Origin: an uncultured Ruminococcus sp.
GTDB taxonomy: Bacteria > Bacillota_A > Clostridia > Oscillospirales > Acutalibacteraceae
Length of the DNA stretch: 10,035 nucleotides
Direction of reading: 5' to 3'
Assembly: GCA_902773395.1 (NCBI GenBank)
Contig: CACYEJ010000238.1
Location: forward strand, 1-10,035
A program made the position numbers and the translations under genes. The notes beneath the pieces are model-generated. The model had not been told where the DNA came from. It did no database searches and was given only the letters and a program-made list of their open reading frames with translations. Every line of letters starts with the position of its first letter. Position 1 is the first letter of the stretch. Positions 1-5,504 of this stretch are shown here, piece after piece.

Positions 1-822
1 CCACGGTACTATGCAATGACTGCAAGTGCCGAGCGTTTAATGGAGATAGAGGATTTTGAAGACGACAGCGAAGAAGAGCCTTTGAAGCTTAATGAAATAA
101 AGAAATTTTATGATGATAAAATGAATTCGCTTATTCTGAAAAATGCAGAGTTTACTTACTCTCCGTCAACTGATAATGTGGTTAATCTTACAAAGGAGAA
201 TATGCCTGTTGTTCTGAAAAATATTTCTCTTAGAATAAATAAGGGCGAGTATGTTGCTTTTACGGGTCATAGCGGCTGTGGCAAGTCTACCGTTTTGAAG
301 CTGCTGATGTGTATTTATAAATTAGACGGCGGCGAACGTTTTCTTACGGAATCGGACGGTAAAAAAACAGAGCTTGATTCCCGTTGGCATAGATTATTTG
401 CATATGTACCTCAGGGTAATCAGCTAATGAGCGGAACTATTAGAGATGTTGTTGCGTTTGCAGATAAGTCCGGTTCAAGAGATGATGAGAGAATTATGCA
501 GGCTTTAAAAATTGCGTGTGCCGATAGTTTTATCTCCGAGCTTGAAAACGGAATTGATACATTGCTTGGCGAGCGTGGCACGGGATTGTCTGAGGGACAG
601 ATGCAGCGTGTTGCCGTAGCAAGAGCAATTTTCTCCGAAAGTCCGATTATGCTGCTAGACGAAGCTACCAGTGCATTAGACGAGCAGACCGAAAAACAAC
701 TGCTGGAGAATCTTAGAAATATGACTGATAAAACGGTCATTATTGTTACACATCGTCCGGCAGCATTGGGAATATGCGACAGAATTTTAAGATTTACCGA
801 AAAAGGAATAATAGAAAAATGA
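1..822 (+). CDS. ABC transporter (exporter type), C-terminal ATPase part; 5' end outside window
   Basis: The reading frame is open from base 1, so this is the 3' part of a gene. The residues before the first visible Met (PRYYAM) and the following ASAERLMEIED resemble the end of an exporter transmembrane domain and its linker, so the full protein is probably a fused membrane-ATPase half-transporter of the peptide/bacteriocin exporter kind. The nucleotide-binding domain is complete. Counting from the Met at base 16, it has Walker A GHSGCGKST (84-92), Q-loop around VPQG (131-134), signature LSEGQMQR (191-198), Walker B IMLLDEATSALDE (211-223) and switch His in THR (245-247). All catalytic residues are present, so it should hydrolyse ATP to drive export. 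Its stop overlaps the next gene by 4 bases (ATGA), so the two are co-transcribed and probably translationally coupled. The substrate cannot be told from this fragment. Confidence 0.93.
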   Translation, partial: PRYYAMTASAERLMEIEDFEDDSEEEPLKLNEIKKFYDDKMNSLILKNAEFTYSPSTDNVVNLTKENMPVVLKNISLRINKGEYVAFTGHSGCGKSTVLKLLMCIYKLDGGERFLTESDGKKTELDSRWHRLFAYVPQGNQLMSGTIRDVVAFADKSGSRDDERIMQALKIACADSFISELENGIDTLLGERGTGLSEGQMQRVAVARAIFSESPIMLLDEATSALDEQTEKQLLENLRNMTDKTVIIVTHRPAALGICDRILRFTEKGIIEK

Positions 823-1931
823 ACAGAGAAGCATATTTAAAATCTGCCTATGATATGATTTATCTGATATATTGCCTTATCAATGATAAAACACCCGAAA
901 AGACAAGGATTGAAAACTTGGATCTCAGCGAGCTGTATCAAGTGGCAAATCATCATATGCTTACAGCTGCAACGGCTATGGCTCTTGAATCGTCAGGTAT
1001 CAAGGATTCAACCTTTACTCAGGCTAAGGGAAAAGCAATTCGCAAAAATGCAGCACACGATATTGAGCGTGCCAAGCTTTTTCAATTTTTTGACAGTCAC
1101 GGAATCTGGTATATGCCGCTGAAAGGCATTGTTATGCAGGACTACTATCCAATATATGGCATGCGTCAGATGTCCGATAACGACATATTGTTTGATGAAA
1201 AATACAGAGCAGATGTTAAGAAATATTTTGAAGCAGAGGGATACCGTGTAGATGAATATAAACAAAAGTATCATGATGTTTATATGAAACCGCCAGTAGT
1301 TAATTTTGAGATGCACGTTTCACTGGTAGGTCCAAATCAAACGGTGCTGTATGGGTATTACAAAAATATACGGGAGCGTTTGTTAAAGGACGGCGAAGGC
1401 TGCGGCTGTCGTTTCACAAATGAGGATTATTATATTTTTATGACAGCACACGAGCATAAGCACTATGAGCATGAGGGAACAGGTTTGCGTTCTGTATTGG
1501 ATACATATGTGTTTATGAAAAAATTCTCCGATACGCTTGATATGAAATATATAGAGAGGGAGCTTAAAAAAATTGGCTTGCTTGATTTTGAACGTGATTC
1601 AAGAAAGCTAGCAGAGGAAATTTTCGGACATTGCGAAATAACCGACAAAAACAGAGAAATGTTGGAGTATATTCTGTTTTCGGGAACATATGGAAACTTT
1701 GATAATGTTGTCAAAAGAAAAATGAACGGTACAGATAATCCCTCTAAATTCAAATATATTATGAGAAGAATATTTCTTCCACTCTCAGTTCTAAAAAAAT
1801 ATTATCCTGTATTTTTTGAACACAAGATAATGCTGCCGCTGCTGCCGTTTTATCGCTTCATAAAGATTTTTACTGTCAGCCGGAAAGAAGTAAAAAGAGA
1901 GATTAAATCTTTGTCAAATTATAAAAAATAA
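819..1931 (+). CDS. Nucleotidyltransferase family protein (PF14907-like)
   Basis: This 370-residue protein has the features of the uncharacterised nucleotidyltransferase family (NTP_transf_5). MPLKG (99-103) is followed by GMRQMSDNDILF (114-125), where Asp120 and Asp122 fit the metal-binding DxD of the polymerase-beta fold. A third acidic candidate is Glu164 in NFEMH (162-166). The C-terminal half is basic and helical, with the rest of the family equally poorly understood. I chose the ATG at 819 rather than the upstream in-frame ATG at 774, because 819 gives the usual 4-base ATGA overlap with the ABC gene and has GGA (805-807) upstream, while 774 lies inside the ATPase domain. By family context, such genes often sit beside ABC exporters in RiPP and lasso-peptide loci. 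A role in peptide modification or immunity is inference. The chemistry and substrate are unknown. Confidence 0.82.
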   Translation: MNREAYLKSAYDMIYLIYCLINDKTPEKTRIENLDLSELYQVANHHMLTAATAMALESSGIKDSTFTQAKGKAIRKNAAHDIERAKLFQFFDSHGIWYMPLKGIVMQDYYPIYGMRQMSDNDILFDEKYRADVKKYFEAEGYRVDEYKQKYHDVYMKPPVVNFEMHVSLVGPNQTVLYGYYKNIRERLLKDGEGCGCRFTNEDYYIFMTAHEHKHYEHEGTGLRSVLDTYVFMKKFSDTLDMKYIERELKKIGLLDFERDSRKLAEEIFGHCEITDKNREMLEYILFSGTYGNFDNVVKRKMNGTDNPSKFKYIMRRIFLPLSVLKKYYPVFFEHKIMLPLLPFYRFIKIFTVSRKEVKREIKSLSNYKK

Positions 1932-1977
1932 GTAACTATTCAGTTTCCTAAAAAAACAATAGCCAAAATCCAAATTA

Positions 1978-1988
1978 TATGATATAAT
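1978..1988 (+). promoter_or_regulatory. Extended -10 promoter candidate
   Basis: TGATATAAT (1980-1988) is a TG-extended -10 box. The -35 position about 17 bases upstream is not recognisable. It would start a transcript near 1995 that reads the small ORF at 2079. The same 11-base string (TATGATATAAT) recurs at 3024-3034 in front of the 67-residue membrane protein. Confidence 0.4.
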
Positions 1989-2033
1989 TTAGATATACTA
2001 ACAATCATTAAGATTTATCATACCCCCTGTACA

Positions 2034-2076
2034 AATCATCCTCTATATGGAAAAATAAAAATAAGAGGACGTGATT
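2034..2076 (+). promoter_or_regulatory. Possible hairpin covering the ribosome site of the 2079 ORF
   Basis: AATCA (2034-2038) plus CCTCT (2040-2044) can pair with AGAGG (2064-2068) plus TGATT (2072-2076), separated by an A-rich loop. The AGAGG is the Shine-Dalgarno of the ORF starting at 2079, so the fold would hide it. The stem is interrupted (one base on the left, three on the right) and its stability was not computed. Confidence 0.25.
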
Positions 2077-2078
2077 TT

Positions 2079-2282
2079 ATGAAAGAGAGTAAGAAAGAAA
2101 TTATAAACAAGGAAACAACAGAAAAGAATAATACATTACAAGTTATTACAGTAATTATAAATTTTCTTCAACTATTCATACCGATTACTATTGCTAAAAG
2201 ATTAGTAAGTATGATATTAATAGCAAATTTTTCTGTTTGTGCAAATAATCGGGTTGACTTTACTTTAGCTAAAGATGTATAA
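2079..2282 (+). CDS. Small hypothetical protein, 67 residues, doubtful
   Basis: The ORF has a good ribosome site (AAGAGGA, about 9 bases before ATG) and a highly charged Lys/Glu-rich N-terminus (1-18). A hydrophobic stretch follows from about residue 20 to 50 (VITVIINFLQLFIPITI and onward) that could be one membrane helix or an amphipathic helix. I do not recognise a family. The last ten codons are the DNA of the strong promoter of the next gene (-35 at 2254, -10 at 2278), so the C-terminus is not an independent protein sequence. This suggests either a truncated remnant of a longer gene or a small peptide whose end overlaps the promoter. Translation is supported only by the ribosome site. Confidence 0.4.
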   Translation: MKESKKEIINKETTEKNNTLQVITVIINFLQLFIPITIAKRLVSMILIANFSVCANNRVDFTLAKDV

Positions 2283-2283
2283 T
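2254..2283 (+). promoter_or_regulatory. Strong promoter with centred palindromic operator
   Basis: TTGACT (2254-2259) and TATAAT (2278-2283) are separated by 18 bases. The perfect 12-base palindrome CTTTAGCTAAAG (2263-2274) sits exactly at the midpoint of that spacer. A dyad between -35 and -10 with a slightly long spacer is the arrangement used by MerR-family activators. No MerR gene is visible in this window. It should drive the membrane protein at 2345, giving a leader of roughly 55 bases. Confidence 0.65.
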
Positions 2284-2313
2284 TTTAGTTATGAGTTGGC
2301 ACTCGGCTTGCTC

Positions 2314-2335
2314 TTACAAATCGGAATTTATGAGG
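2314..2335 (+). repeat. Leader repeat copy 1 (TTACAAATCGGA box)
   Basis: TTACAAATCGGA is followed by A, TTTA and a GAGG ribosome site. It matches copy 2 at 3045-3067 in the leader of the next small membrane protein; the first 12 bases and TTTA are identical. The box ends in the Shine-Dalgarno, so it may be a shared 5'-UTR element. Confidence 0.45.
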
Positions 2336-2344
2336 TGAACGCAA

Positions 2345-2941
2345 ATGATGTATAAGATAATTGCTTTCCTTATTCTTCTAACATTCTATTGCTGTTATAT
2401 CATTAAGATGTTACAACAAAAGAAAGACGGTATTCAAACCAATCATTTAGGAAAAGGAAAAACAGGATTTCCGAAAATGATAGAAATTCTTTTGAAGATT
2501 AGCAGTTATTTGATTGTTGCTGTTGAGATAATTTCAATAATTACATATAATGGAAATATTAATATTGCTATAAGAATAGCCGGTATTATAATATCTATAC
2601 TAGGTACGGTGGTGTTTATTAAAGCTGTAGTTGACATGAAAAACAACTGGCGTGCAGGTGTTTCCGAGAAAGATAATACTAATCTTGTCACGAACGGCAT
2701 ATATGAATGGAGCAGGAATCCCGCCTTCCTTGGTTTTTACCTAACTTACATTGGAATATTATTATCATTTTTTAATGTGTTTTTGCTCATTGTTTCAACT
2801 ATAACTATTATTATTTTTCATTTGCAAATTGTGAATGTTGAGGAAGACTATTTAATTGCTCATTTCGGACAAGATTATATTGATTATAAAAAAGCTGTAA
2901 ACCGATATTTGGGGAAAAATAAACAAAATAATAAATTCTGA
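2345..2941 (+). CDS. Isoprenylcysteine carboxylmethyltransferase-like membrane protein
   Basis: This 198-residue protein has about four to five hydrophobic segments (roughly 1-20, 45-68, 72-98, 127-158). Its C-terminal half carries the ICMT/PEMT-type methyltransferase signature: NGIYEWSRNP (117-126), then a long hydrophobic hairpin, then VEEDYLIAHFG (165-175) and YIDYKKAVNRY (178-188). In this family these segments bind S-adenosylmethionine at the membrane and methylate lipids or small molecules. In bacteria the substrate is usually unknown because there are no prenylated proteins. Length and topology match family members. The ribosome site GAGGTG (2332-2337) lies 7 bases before the ATG at 2345; a second ATG follows immediately. 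It is monocistronic: it has its own promoter at 2254 and a strong terminator at 2966. Confidence 0.85.
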   Translation: MMYKIIAFLILLTFYCCYIIKMLQQKKDGIQTNHLGKGKTGFPKMIEILLKISSYLIVAVEIISIITYNGNINIAIRIAGIIISILGTVVFIKAVVDMKNNWRAGVSEKDNTNLVTNGIYEWSRNPAFLGFYLTYIGILLSFFNVFLLIVSTITIIIFHLQIVNVEEDYLIAHFGQDYIDYKKAVNRYLGKNKQNNKF

Positions 2942-2965
2942 CCTATCTCTTTGATATAACTAAAA

Positions 2966-3015
2966 CAATCCCCGACTTATTTTCCATTGGGTAATAAGTC
3001 GGGGATTGCTTTTGT
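2966..3015 (+). terminator. Rho-independent terminator of the ICMT-like gene
   Basis: The left arm 2966-2981 and right arm 2993-3008 are perfectly complementary over 16 bases, including a CCCCGAC/GTCGGGG core. The loop is 11 bases, and the tail CTTTTGTTTG follows. It begins 24 bases after the stop of the upstream gene. Confidence 0.88.
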
Positions 3016-3034
3016 TTGTTGATTATGATATAAT
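3006..3034 (+). promoter_or_regulatory. Promoter of the 67-residue membrane protein, overlapping a terminator
   Basis: TTGCTT (3006-3011) and TATAAT (3029-3034) have a 17-base spacer, and TG at 3026-3027 makes an extended -10. The -35 box lies in the last bases of the terminator's right arm and its T-tail, so one gene's terminator and the next gene's promoter share DNA. The predicted start is near 3041. Confidence 0.6.
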
Positions 3035-3044
3035 GGATTTATGA

Positions 3045-3067
3045 TTACAAATCGGAGTTTAGAGAGG
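3045..3067 (+). repeat. Leader repeat copy 2 (TTACAAATCGGA box)
   Basis: TTACAAATCGGA, G, TTTA, then a GAGAGG ribosome site; it pairs with the copy at 2314-2335. It lies just after the predicted transcription start and so would be at the very 5' end of the mRNA. Confidence 0.45.
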
Positions 3068-3076
3068 AACGGTAAT

Positions 3077-3280
3077 ATGAATAAAAAAGAAAGAAATCTG
3101 ATAATCAACATCGTATGGAAACCTTTTTTTGCAGCAATAATGACTACTACATTAATCGTAAGAACAGAGCTATCACCTGTTCTTATTGGAATATCCTTGG
3201 GAATAGCGTCATCTTTTGCCTGTTATCTTGATTTGAAAAAGTATCTAAAATCTAAAGAAAATTTTGATTTACCACAATAA
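3077..3280 (+). CDS. Small hypothetical membrane protein, 67 residues
   Basis: It has a charged N-terminus (MNKKER), two hydrophobic segments (about residues 11-31, VWKPFFAAIMTTTLIV, and 35-54, SPVLIGISLGIASSFACYL) and a basic tail beginning LKKYLK. It is probably a two-helix inner-membrane protein with both ends in the cytoplasm. I recognise no family. The ATG at 3077 is preferred because AGAGAGG (3061-3067) sits 9 bases before it. An in-frame ATG at 3041 lies at the predicted transcription start with no ribosome site, and would add 12 residues as a leaderless product. It is a single-gene unit with its own promoter and terminator, sharing a leader sequence with the ICMT-like gene, so the two may be controlled together. 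Confidence 0.65.
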   Translation: MNKKERNLIINIVWKPFFAAIMTTTLIVRTELSPVLIGISLGIASSFACYLDLKKYLKSKENFDLPQ

Positions 3281-3292
3281 CCCTCATATTTC

Positions 3293-3330
3293 ATAACCGC
3301 AGGATAATCACTCCTGCGGTTATTTTTCAT
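3293..3330 (+). terminator. Rho-independent terminator
   Basis: A 12-base perfect stem (3293-3304 with 3312-3323, core CCGCAGGA/TCCTGCGG) with a 7-base loop is followed by TTTTC. It serves the small membrane gene on the plus strand. The same hairpin faces the end of the minus-strand remnant at 3334 but lacks a good T-tail in that direction. Confidence 0.82.
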
Positions 3331-3333
3331 TTC

Positions 3334-3517
3334 TTAGCATTCCCTGCAATCTGATGATTGTAAACAAAATTCAGCATAGTCTTTTTCGGAATCAAGGGGG
3401 CTAACTTTATTATAGGCGTTTACCAGCCCGGAATTCCAGATATAACGTTGAGCTTGCCTTTGAGCATGTATTGCTCCTGCTTAACTTGGGACTTCCGTTA
3501 ATCACTAGTATTCTCAT
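3334..3517 (-). pseudogene. Broken NAD(P)H-dependent flavin reductase / flavodoxin-like gene
   Basis: On the minus strand an ATG at 3517 has a near-ideal ribosome site (GGAGG, 3531-3527, spacing 9) inside the end of the PadR gene. The product begins MRILVINGSPKLSRSNT, the beta1/phosphate-loop signature (INGSPK, SNT) of FMN-dependent NAD(P)H reductases and iron-sulfur flavoproteins. The frame stops after only 35 codons, at 3410, whereas the family is usually about 170-200 residues or more. A second minus-strand frame is open for about 47 codons (from roughly 3480) and ends at 3334 with SEKDYAEFC...SSDCREC. I read this as an N-terminus joined by an internal deletion and frameshift to a 3' fragment of the same or another gene. 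It overlaps PadR by 20 bases, implying it was once PadR's operon partner. The N-terminal assignment is fairly secure; the C-terminal part is unassigned. Confidence 0.6.
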
Positions 3518-4061
3518 CTTTATATTCCTCCAAAGCCTTTATACAATTATCTGTCCATTTTTTCAGCATTTCGCCGTACATTCTTCCAAAATCAAGAGTC
3601 ATGTACCAAAAAAGTGCTTTCTTTTCAGGATCTGATACAACTTGTTTATAACGTTCAATCATTACCGTGGGCGAATCCATTCCTTTTGAAAACGTGTTTG
3701 CCGTTTCATGAAGCCTTTTGAAATGCTCGATACTCTCGTCAATGGAACATTCGCCTCTAAAAAATGTTTTCATGAGTATGGTGCTCCTGACGTCAAAACC
3801 TGTGTCTTCTTCTGAAAGCCATCGTTCAAGCTCTTTTTTTCCTTCGGACGTGATTGAAAACAAAACTTTGTCGGGCCTTCCTTGCTGAGCAATGTTTTTG
3901 TCTTCAACCCAACCGTTCTTTTTGAGCGTTTGAAGCTCACGGTAAATTTGGCTTGTCTGTGCTGTCCAAAAGTAGCAAAGTGAATTTTTAAATGTCAACA
4001 TTATTTGGTAACCTGTCATCGAACCGTAGTTCAAAAGACCAAGTATTCCATGCTTTAACAA
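3498..4061 (-). CDS. PadR family transcriptional regulator
   Basis: The protein is about 187 residues. The N-terminal winged helix carries the PadR pattern (LKHGILGLLNYGSMTGYQI, then IYRELQTLKKNGWV and RPDKVLFSITSEGKKELERWL). A helical C-terminal dimerisation domain of the Vir_act_alpha_C type covers roughly residues 90-180. PadR proteins are dimeric repressors that release DNA on binding small hydrophobic molecules. A GTG at 4070 would add three residues, but the only ribosome site, AAGGAG (4075-4070), overlaps that GTG. The TTG at 4061 lies 8 bases after it, so I prefer TTG. It has a perfect consensus promoter and is divergent from the nuclease-phosphatase unit. Its 3' end contains the start and ribosome site of a broken flavin-reductase gene. 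Autoregulation is likely from family behaviour, not shown here. Confidence 0.9.
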   Translation of the reverse strand: MLKHGILGLLNYGSMTGYQIMLTFKNSLCYFWTAQTSQIYRELQTLKKNGWVEDKNIAQQGRPDKVLFSITSEGKKELERWLSEEDTGFDVRSTILMKTFFRGECSIDESIEHFKRLHETANTFSKGMDSPTVMIERYKQVVSDPEKKALFWYMTLDFGRMYGEMLKKWTDNCIKALEEYKDENTSD

Positions 4062-4101
4062 TTTGCTCACTCCTTATATTATACTCCATTTGTTGAATAT
4101 G

Positions 4102-4130
4102 ATTATACATCTACAAGTGGAATATGTCAA
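4102..4130 (-). promoter_or_regulatory. Consensus promoter of the PadR gene with possible operators
   Basis: On the minus strand TTGACA (4130-4125) and TATAAT (4107-4102) are separated by exactly 17 bases, a perfect sigma-A match. An inverted ACAT/ATGT pair lies across the spacer (4108-4111 region and 4124-4127 region, plus strand). The string ATTATAC occurs twice, at about 4078 and 4102. Either could be a PadR binding site, but neither is the classical ATGT-N8-ACAT spacing. Confidence 0.75.
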
Positions 4131-4174
4131 GTGTTTTTTTAAAATTTTTTAAAATCTGGCATTTTATAATATAA

Positions 4175-4203
4175 TTGAAAAATCAAAAATAATATGCTAT
4201 AAT
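4175..4203 (+). promoter_or_regulatory. Strong promoter of the nuclease-phosphatase unit
   Basis: TTGAAA (4175-4180), a 17-base spacer ending TGC, and TATAAT (4198-4203) give an extended -10 promoter. T- and A-tracts just upstream (4134-4152) may act as an UP-like element or bend the DNA. The -35 boxes of this and the divergent PadR promoter are 44 bases apart, so one bound protein could affect both. Confidence 0.7.
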
Positions 4204-4265
4204 AAAAATTAGTGAAATGTTTTACGAAATAATATGAATTTTTGTAATAAATATAGGAGGATTTT

Positions 4266-5489
4266 ATGGCGAATCTACCATTAGACCCAATAACCGCAAG
4301 CAAGATTGCCAATAAATTCAAACTTGAGTATGAGCTCGACAGAAAGACAGGCAGAAAATTCAATATGTTTGAGCTTGCCGAGATTGGAAAAGATGAAGTC
4401 AAGATATGTCTTGTTCTATATAAATTGCTCGATCCAAGAGGTTCTCATTGTCAAGGCACATTTTTTCTTGAAAAGTTTTGCAGAACAGTCCTTAACCTTG
4501 ATAAGAATGAATTGACTGAGGAAGAATTAACAAGTGCAAAGGTTAAAAAGGAATATTCGATATACACGCAACGCAGGATAGATATCGTGATAATCACAAA
4601 GAATTGTTTTATTCCTATCGAGGTCAAAATCGAATCAGCAGACCAAGGAAAGCAATGCTTCGATTACTACGAAGAATCTCGCAGACAAATGGGAGAAGAT
4701 GCCGTTGTGTTTTATCTCACTCCAAATGGAAGACCTCCGGCTAAGAAAAGCTCAGTGACGTTATCCGTAACTGACAAATCTGGAAAAGGGCATATCAGAT
4801 GTATTTCTTTCAAAGATGATGTATCTGCTTTTTTGCAGGAATGTATCTCAGATGTTAAGATAAAATCCGTACCTACTGTACATGAGGTTCTTGTACAGCT
4901 TTTCGATACTGTAAAAGCATTATACAAGTGCGGCTATTCATATGAATTGATGAATAGAATAAGAGATGATATTCCAAATGAAAAAACTTCGGAGGAACTG
5001 AAAAGAGCTTGGATAAAATATTTTATTGAAGAAACACTGAATAGGTTTAAACAAAAAGAGAATCTTACGAAAAATAATCAGAGAATAATTCAAAAAAGTC
5101 ATTATTGGAAGTACTATCTTTCGTATGATATTGGCAAAACATCGAGGGGTGAAAGTATATCTATCTCGATTCAAGTTGACGTGTATGATAACAATGTGTA
5201 TTGGGGCATGGCTTTATGGGCTGAGGGAGCAGTTGATAAGAAGTCAGAATACCATGATAAATTGCTAACAGACGATGATAAGGTGAAAGATATTATAGAT
5301 AAGAAAATCAGAAAGTCTTATCAAAGACAAAATACATGGATATTCAAGGAACAAAGATTAGGAATAATGGACACCGAAAAGCTTGATTTCTATAAACTTC
5401 TTATTCCTGATGAAATGGAAATACTTATTGAAGAGGTAGTTTGCGATGTAGACGAAATATTCAAAGATTATCGCAATATTGATGAATAA
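4266..5489 (+). CDS. PD-(D/E)XK nuclease family protein (PDDEXK_4-like)
   Basis: A 407-residue soluble protein. The N-terminal part has FELAEIGKDEVK (35-46) and HCQGTFFLEKF (61-71), matching the helical lead-in typical of PDDEXK_4 proteins. The core follows: RRIDIVII (103-110) with Asp106, then IPIEVKIESADQGKQ (116-130) with Glu119 and Lys121 and the helix residues Asp126, Gln127 and Gln130. Glu40, Asp106, Glu119 and Lys121 form a complete candidate catalytic set, so it should be an active metal-dependent DNA (or RNA) endonuclease. The C-terminal half (about 200-407) has no motif I recognise and may be for target recognition. The ribosome site AGGAGG (4255-4260) is 5 bases before ATG. It starts an operon with the CX5R protein at 5505, with a gap of 15 bases. 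Members are accessory genes, often in defence or mobile regions; the specific role here is unknown. Confidence 0.82.
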   Translation: MANLPLDPITASKIANKFKLEYELDRKTGRKFNMFELAEIGKDEVKICLVLYKLLDPRGSHCQGTFFLEKFCRTVLNLDKNELTEEELTSAKVKKEYSIYTQRRIDIVIITKNCFIPIEVKIESADQGKQCFDYYEESRRQMGEDAVVFYLTPNGRPPAKKSSVTLSVTDKSGKGHIRCISFKDDVSAFLQECISDVKIKSVPTVHEVLVQLFDTVKALYKCGYSYELMNRIRDDIPNEKTSEELKRAWIKYFIEETLNRFKQKENLTKNNQRIIQKSHYWKYYLSYDIGKTSRGESISISIQVDVYDNNVYWGMALWAEGAVDKKSEYHDKLLTDDDKVKDIIDKKIRKSYQRQNTWIFKEQRLGIMDTEKLDFYKLLIPDEMEILIEEVVCDVDEIFKDYRNIDE

Positions 5490-5504
5490 TTTATGGAGCG
5501 TTTT

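Noticed and set aside
774..818. Upstream start for the nucleotidyltransferase
   Set aside because: It would place the N-terminus deep inside the ABC ATPase gene; the ATG at 819 has the usual 4-base overlap and a ribosome site.
2278..2355. 26-codon frame from ATG 2275 across the leader of the ICMT-like gene, as a leader peptide
   Set aside because: Its ATG lies at the -10 box, upstream of the predicted transcription start, so it would not be in the mRNA.
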